Assembly: GCA_045580005.1 (NCBI GenBank)
Contig: JAZNMZ010000046.1
Location: forward strand, 1-7,750
Length of the DNA: 7,750 nucleotides
Direction of reading: 5' to 3'
Source of the DNA: UMGS1052 sp045580005
Lineage (GTDB): Bacteria > Bacillota > Clostridia > Oscillospirales > CAG-382
Part shown: positions 6,510 through 7,750 of the stretch, one piece after another
Layout: each line of letters opens with the position of its first letter
Position numbering within the stretch: the stretch's first letter is position 1
Notes under the pieces: model-generated
Told to the model about the DNA's origin: nothing
What the model saw: only the letters and a program-made list of their open reading frames with translations
Databases searched by the model: none
Position numbers and translations under genes: made by a program

Positions 6510-7585
6510 ATAAAGTAAAAGTTTGTATCCCAGCTCGGAACATATTTGAAGTGCCTGAAATACAGATTATACCCATCTGTAACCGATAGGACTTTTTCGG
6601 GTATTGCAAAATAGTCTTCGGTTCTGTGATATGCAGCAATATTCATTGACGGCATAGAGTTTTTTATAAGATTTTTCATACCATCAATAACATTCAGCTC
6701 TGAGCCCTCGGCGTCGATTTTTATAAAATCTGCGCTGTTTATAATATTGTCCAGCGCAACCGCACTTACCATTGTTTCTTTGTTAGTGTGATTGTTTTTT
6801 TCTTTAGAGCTGTTTCTGCCGGAACGCGCAAAGAAAGTAAGTTCTTCGTTCTTGTCCCATGCTGCTGCATTGTGGCAGGATATCTCTGTTTGAGTAAGAC
6901 TTTCGGAATATACAAGCAGTTTTTTGTAGCTGCGCGCATCCGGCTCAAAGGCAGTTACTTTAATATTTTCTCCGGAAAAAGATATAAATTCTCTTATTGT
7001 GTCACCGCTGTATGCGCCTATATCTACATAGTGACAGCCTGCAGCAGGAATGAGCAGGGAAGTATAGCTTTCGCAAATAGGTGTTTCACACTCAAAAAGG
7101 TAGGAGATTTTTCCTGTCAGTCTGAACTTTATCGAATTTATAAAAGTCTTTTTTGAAATATCGTCAGAGAGCTTATCATAGACATTTTCAAGTCTTTTTA
7201 TATTTCCGAGGAAATAGTCCATGTCAAAAAGTCCTGTGCCGTATACGGGTACATCGGGGGCGTATAGCTCTTGCTCGTGAGCAATTCTATTTATATTTTC
7301 TAATACATCGTCAAGACTTGTTGCAAAAGACAGGAGCACAATAAAATCCGAAAGACGAGCTTTAATCGCACTGTAGCTTTCAAGGGTAAATCCTCGAAAA
7401 ACTTTCTTGCGTACAAATCCGTCGCTGGCAAAGACCCCTGAGATTTTAATTCCTCTTTTTTCAAGGACATCAATTATTTTGTCTGCTCCGTCGCCCATTC
7501 CGTAGATAGCAACAGGTTTTTGTGTATCGTTAAGATAAGACCACAGGTCTTCTTTTATATCCGAAAACTGCTGTTTGAATGACAT
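6491..7585 (-). CDS. FkbM-family SAM-dependent methyltransferase with N-terminal Rossmann-like module
   Basis: This is a 364-residue cytoplasmic protein. The C-terminal half (about 180-360) is an FkbM-type methyltransferase: SAM motif I is Y-V-D-I-G-A-Y-S-G-D-T (186-196), the acidic ribose-binding strand is T-A-F-E-P-D (211-216), and the family motif F-I-K-I-D-A-E-G-S-E is at 287-296. These enzymes usually O-methylate sugars or secondary-metabolite hydroxyls; the substrate here is unknown. The N-terminal part (about 23-90) has P-V-A-I-Y-G-M-G-D-G-A-D-K-I followed by alternating strands and helices, like a small nucleotide- or sugar-binding Rossmann fold. The start is placed at the ATG at 7585, which has GAGG five bases upstream. 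An upstream ATG at 7651 would add an A/T-driven stretch rich in Phe, Lys and Val and lies ahead of the likely promoter. It is convergent with the met operon, so a shared role is not implied. Confidence 0.9.
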   Translation of the reverse strand: MSFKQQFSDIKEDLWSYLNDTQKPVAIYGMGDGADKIIDVLEKRGIKISGVFASDGFVRKKVFRGFTLESYSAIKARLSDFIVLLSFATSLDDVLENINRIAHEQELYAPDVPVYGTGLFDMDYFLGNIKRLENVYDKLSDDISKKTFINSIKFRLTGKISYLFECETPICESYTSLLIPAAGCHYVDIGAYSGDTIREFISFSGENIKVTAFEPDARSYKKLLVYSESLTQTEISCHNAAAWDKNEELTFFARSGRNSSKEKNNHTNKETMVSAVALDNIINSADFIKIDAEGSELNVIDGMKNLIKNSMPSMNIAAYHRTEDYFAIPEKVLSVTDGYNLYFRHFKYVPSWDTNFYFIKKELH

Positions 7586-7589
7586 TTTT

Positions 7590-7594
7590 TCCTC
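7590..7594 (-). promoter_or_regulatory. Shine-Dalgarno deciding the methyltransferase start
   Basis: On the minus strand GAGGA (7594 down to 7590) precedes the ATG at 7585 by about 4-5 bases. No comparable site precedes the alternative ATG at 7651. Confidence 0.75.
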
Positions 7595-7613
7595 TTTGAC
7601 AATATTTTTTACT

Positions 7614-7642
7614 ATTTTACAATAATTTTTGCAAAAAGTAAA
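7614..7642 (-). promoter_or_regulatory. Probable promoter of the methyltransferase gene
   Basis: Reading the minus strand, TTTACT (7642-7637), a 17-base spacer and TAAAAT (7619-7614) give a moderate housekeeping promoter. Transcription would start near 7607, some 22 bases before the ATG. The region is very A/T-rich, so chance matches are easy, and TATAAT also occurs on this strand at 7655-7650 without a good -35. Confidence 0.5.
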
Positions 7643-7679
7643 GAAAAACATTATAAAATGTTATAAAAATTTACTTTTT
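7633..7679. repeat. Nested inverted repeat in the divergent intergenic region
   Basis: The outer arms AAAAAGTAAA (7633-7642) and TTTACTTTTT (7670-7679) are perfect 10-bp complements. Inside them AACATT (7647-7652) and AATGTT (7657-7662) form a second inverted repeat with nearly the same centre. The outer left arm covers the predicted -35 of the methyltransferase promoter. It could be a protein-binding site, or a by-product of A/T-rich composition. Confidence 0.45.
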
Positions 7680-7694
7680 TGGGAACAAATTTCT

Positions 7695-7723
7695 TTGCAT
7701 ATCTGTCGTAAATATGTTACAAT
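7695..7723 (+). promoter_or_regulatory. Promoter for a gene beyond the right edge
   Basis: TTGCAT (7695-7700), a 17-base spacer and TACAAT (7718-7723) with an extended -10 TG (7715-7716) form a good plus-strand promoter. Transcription would start near 7730. Confidence 0.72.
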
Positions 7724-7743
7724 GGTTATGTTAAAAATCTTTT

Positions 7744-7749
7744 GGGAGG
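7744..7749 (+). promoter_or_regulatory. Shine-Dalgarno of the next, unseen gene
   Basis: GGGAGG ends one base before the window edge and about 15-20 bases after the predicted start site at 7730. A plus-strand start codon is expected within about 10 bases past 7750. Nothing of its protein is visible. Confidence 0.65.
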
Positions 7750-7750
7750 C

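Noticed and set aside
6788..7156. 122-residue plus-strand open frame
   Set aside because: It is antisense to the methyltransferase domain, has no ribosome site, and its composition (Phe, Cys, Tyr-rich) is typical of a shadow frame.
7586..7651. Longer methyltransferase N-terminus from the ATG at 7651
   Set aside because: It would cover the Shine-Dalgarno and predicted promoter, and the added residues look like translated A/T-rich intergenic DNA.

Overview
The window looks like chromosomal DNA from a low-to-moderate GC Gram-positive anaerobe, most likely a Clostridia member of the Ruminococcaceae/Oscillospiraceae type. The grounds are a class III glutamine synthetase, a DUF1846 protein, AGGAG-type ribosome sites, strong TTGACA/TATAAT-like promoters, A-U rich hairpin-plus-U-tract terminators, a prolipoprotein signal and a tRNA gene with encoded CCA. 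Taxonomy is inferred from protein content only. I see no phage, insertion sequence, CRISPR or integrase.

Region 1 (2-3288, plus strand) holds a 5'-truncated type III glutamine synthetase (glnN) followed after 19 bases by a DUF1846 protein of unknown function. A perfect 10-bp hairpin with a T7 tract closes the unit. Region 2 (3300-3483) is a self-contained tRNA-Leu(CAA) unit with its own promoter and terminator. Region 3 (3528-6509, plus strand) is a compact three-gene operon starting from a near-consensus promoter with only a ~27-base leader: O-acetylhomoserine sulfhydrylase (metY), a MetA-family homoserine O-acyltransferase, and a small predicted lipoprotein. MetA carries Glu at position 111, the acetyl-CoA-type residue, so it should make the O-acetylhomoserine that MetY converts to homocysteine. 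Region 4 (6491-7642, minus strand) is a convergent gene for a two-part protein: an N-terminal Rossmann-like module plus an FkbM-type methyltransferase. It shares a bidirectional terminator with the met operon, and its stop codon lies in the hairpin loop. The right edge (7695-7750) carries a good plus-strand promoter and Shine-Dalgarno for a gene that starts beyond the window.

Most of the window is ordinary housekeeping metabolism. The most unusual item is the lipoprotein at 5792-6472. Directly after its lipid-anchor cysteine it carries a G-I-I-G-G-A-D-G-P-T-A-I segment that I recognise from the membrane-embedded beta subunits of sodium-pumping decarboxylases, although this protein has no membrane segment beyond its signal peptide.
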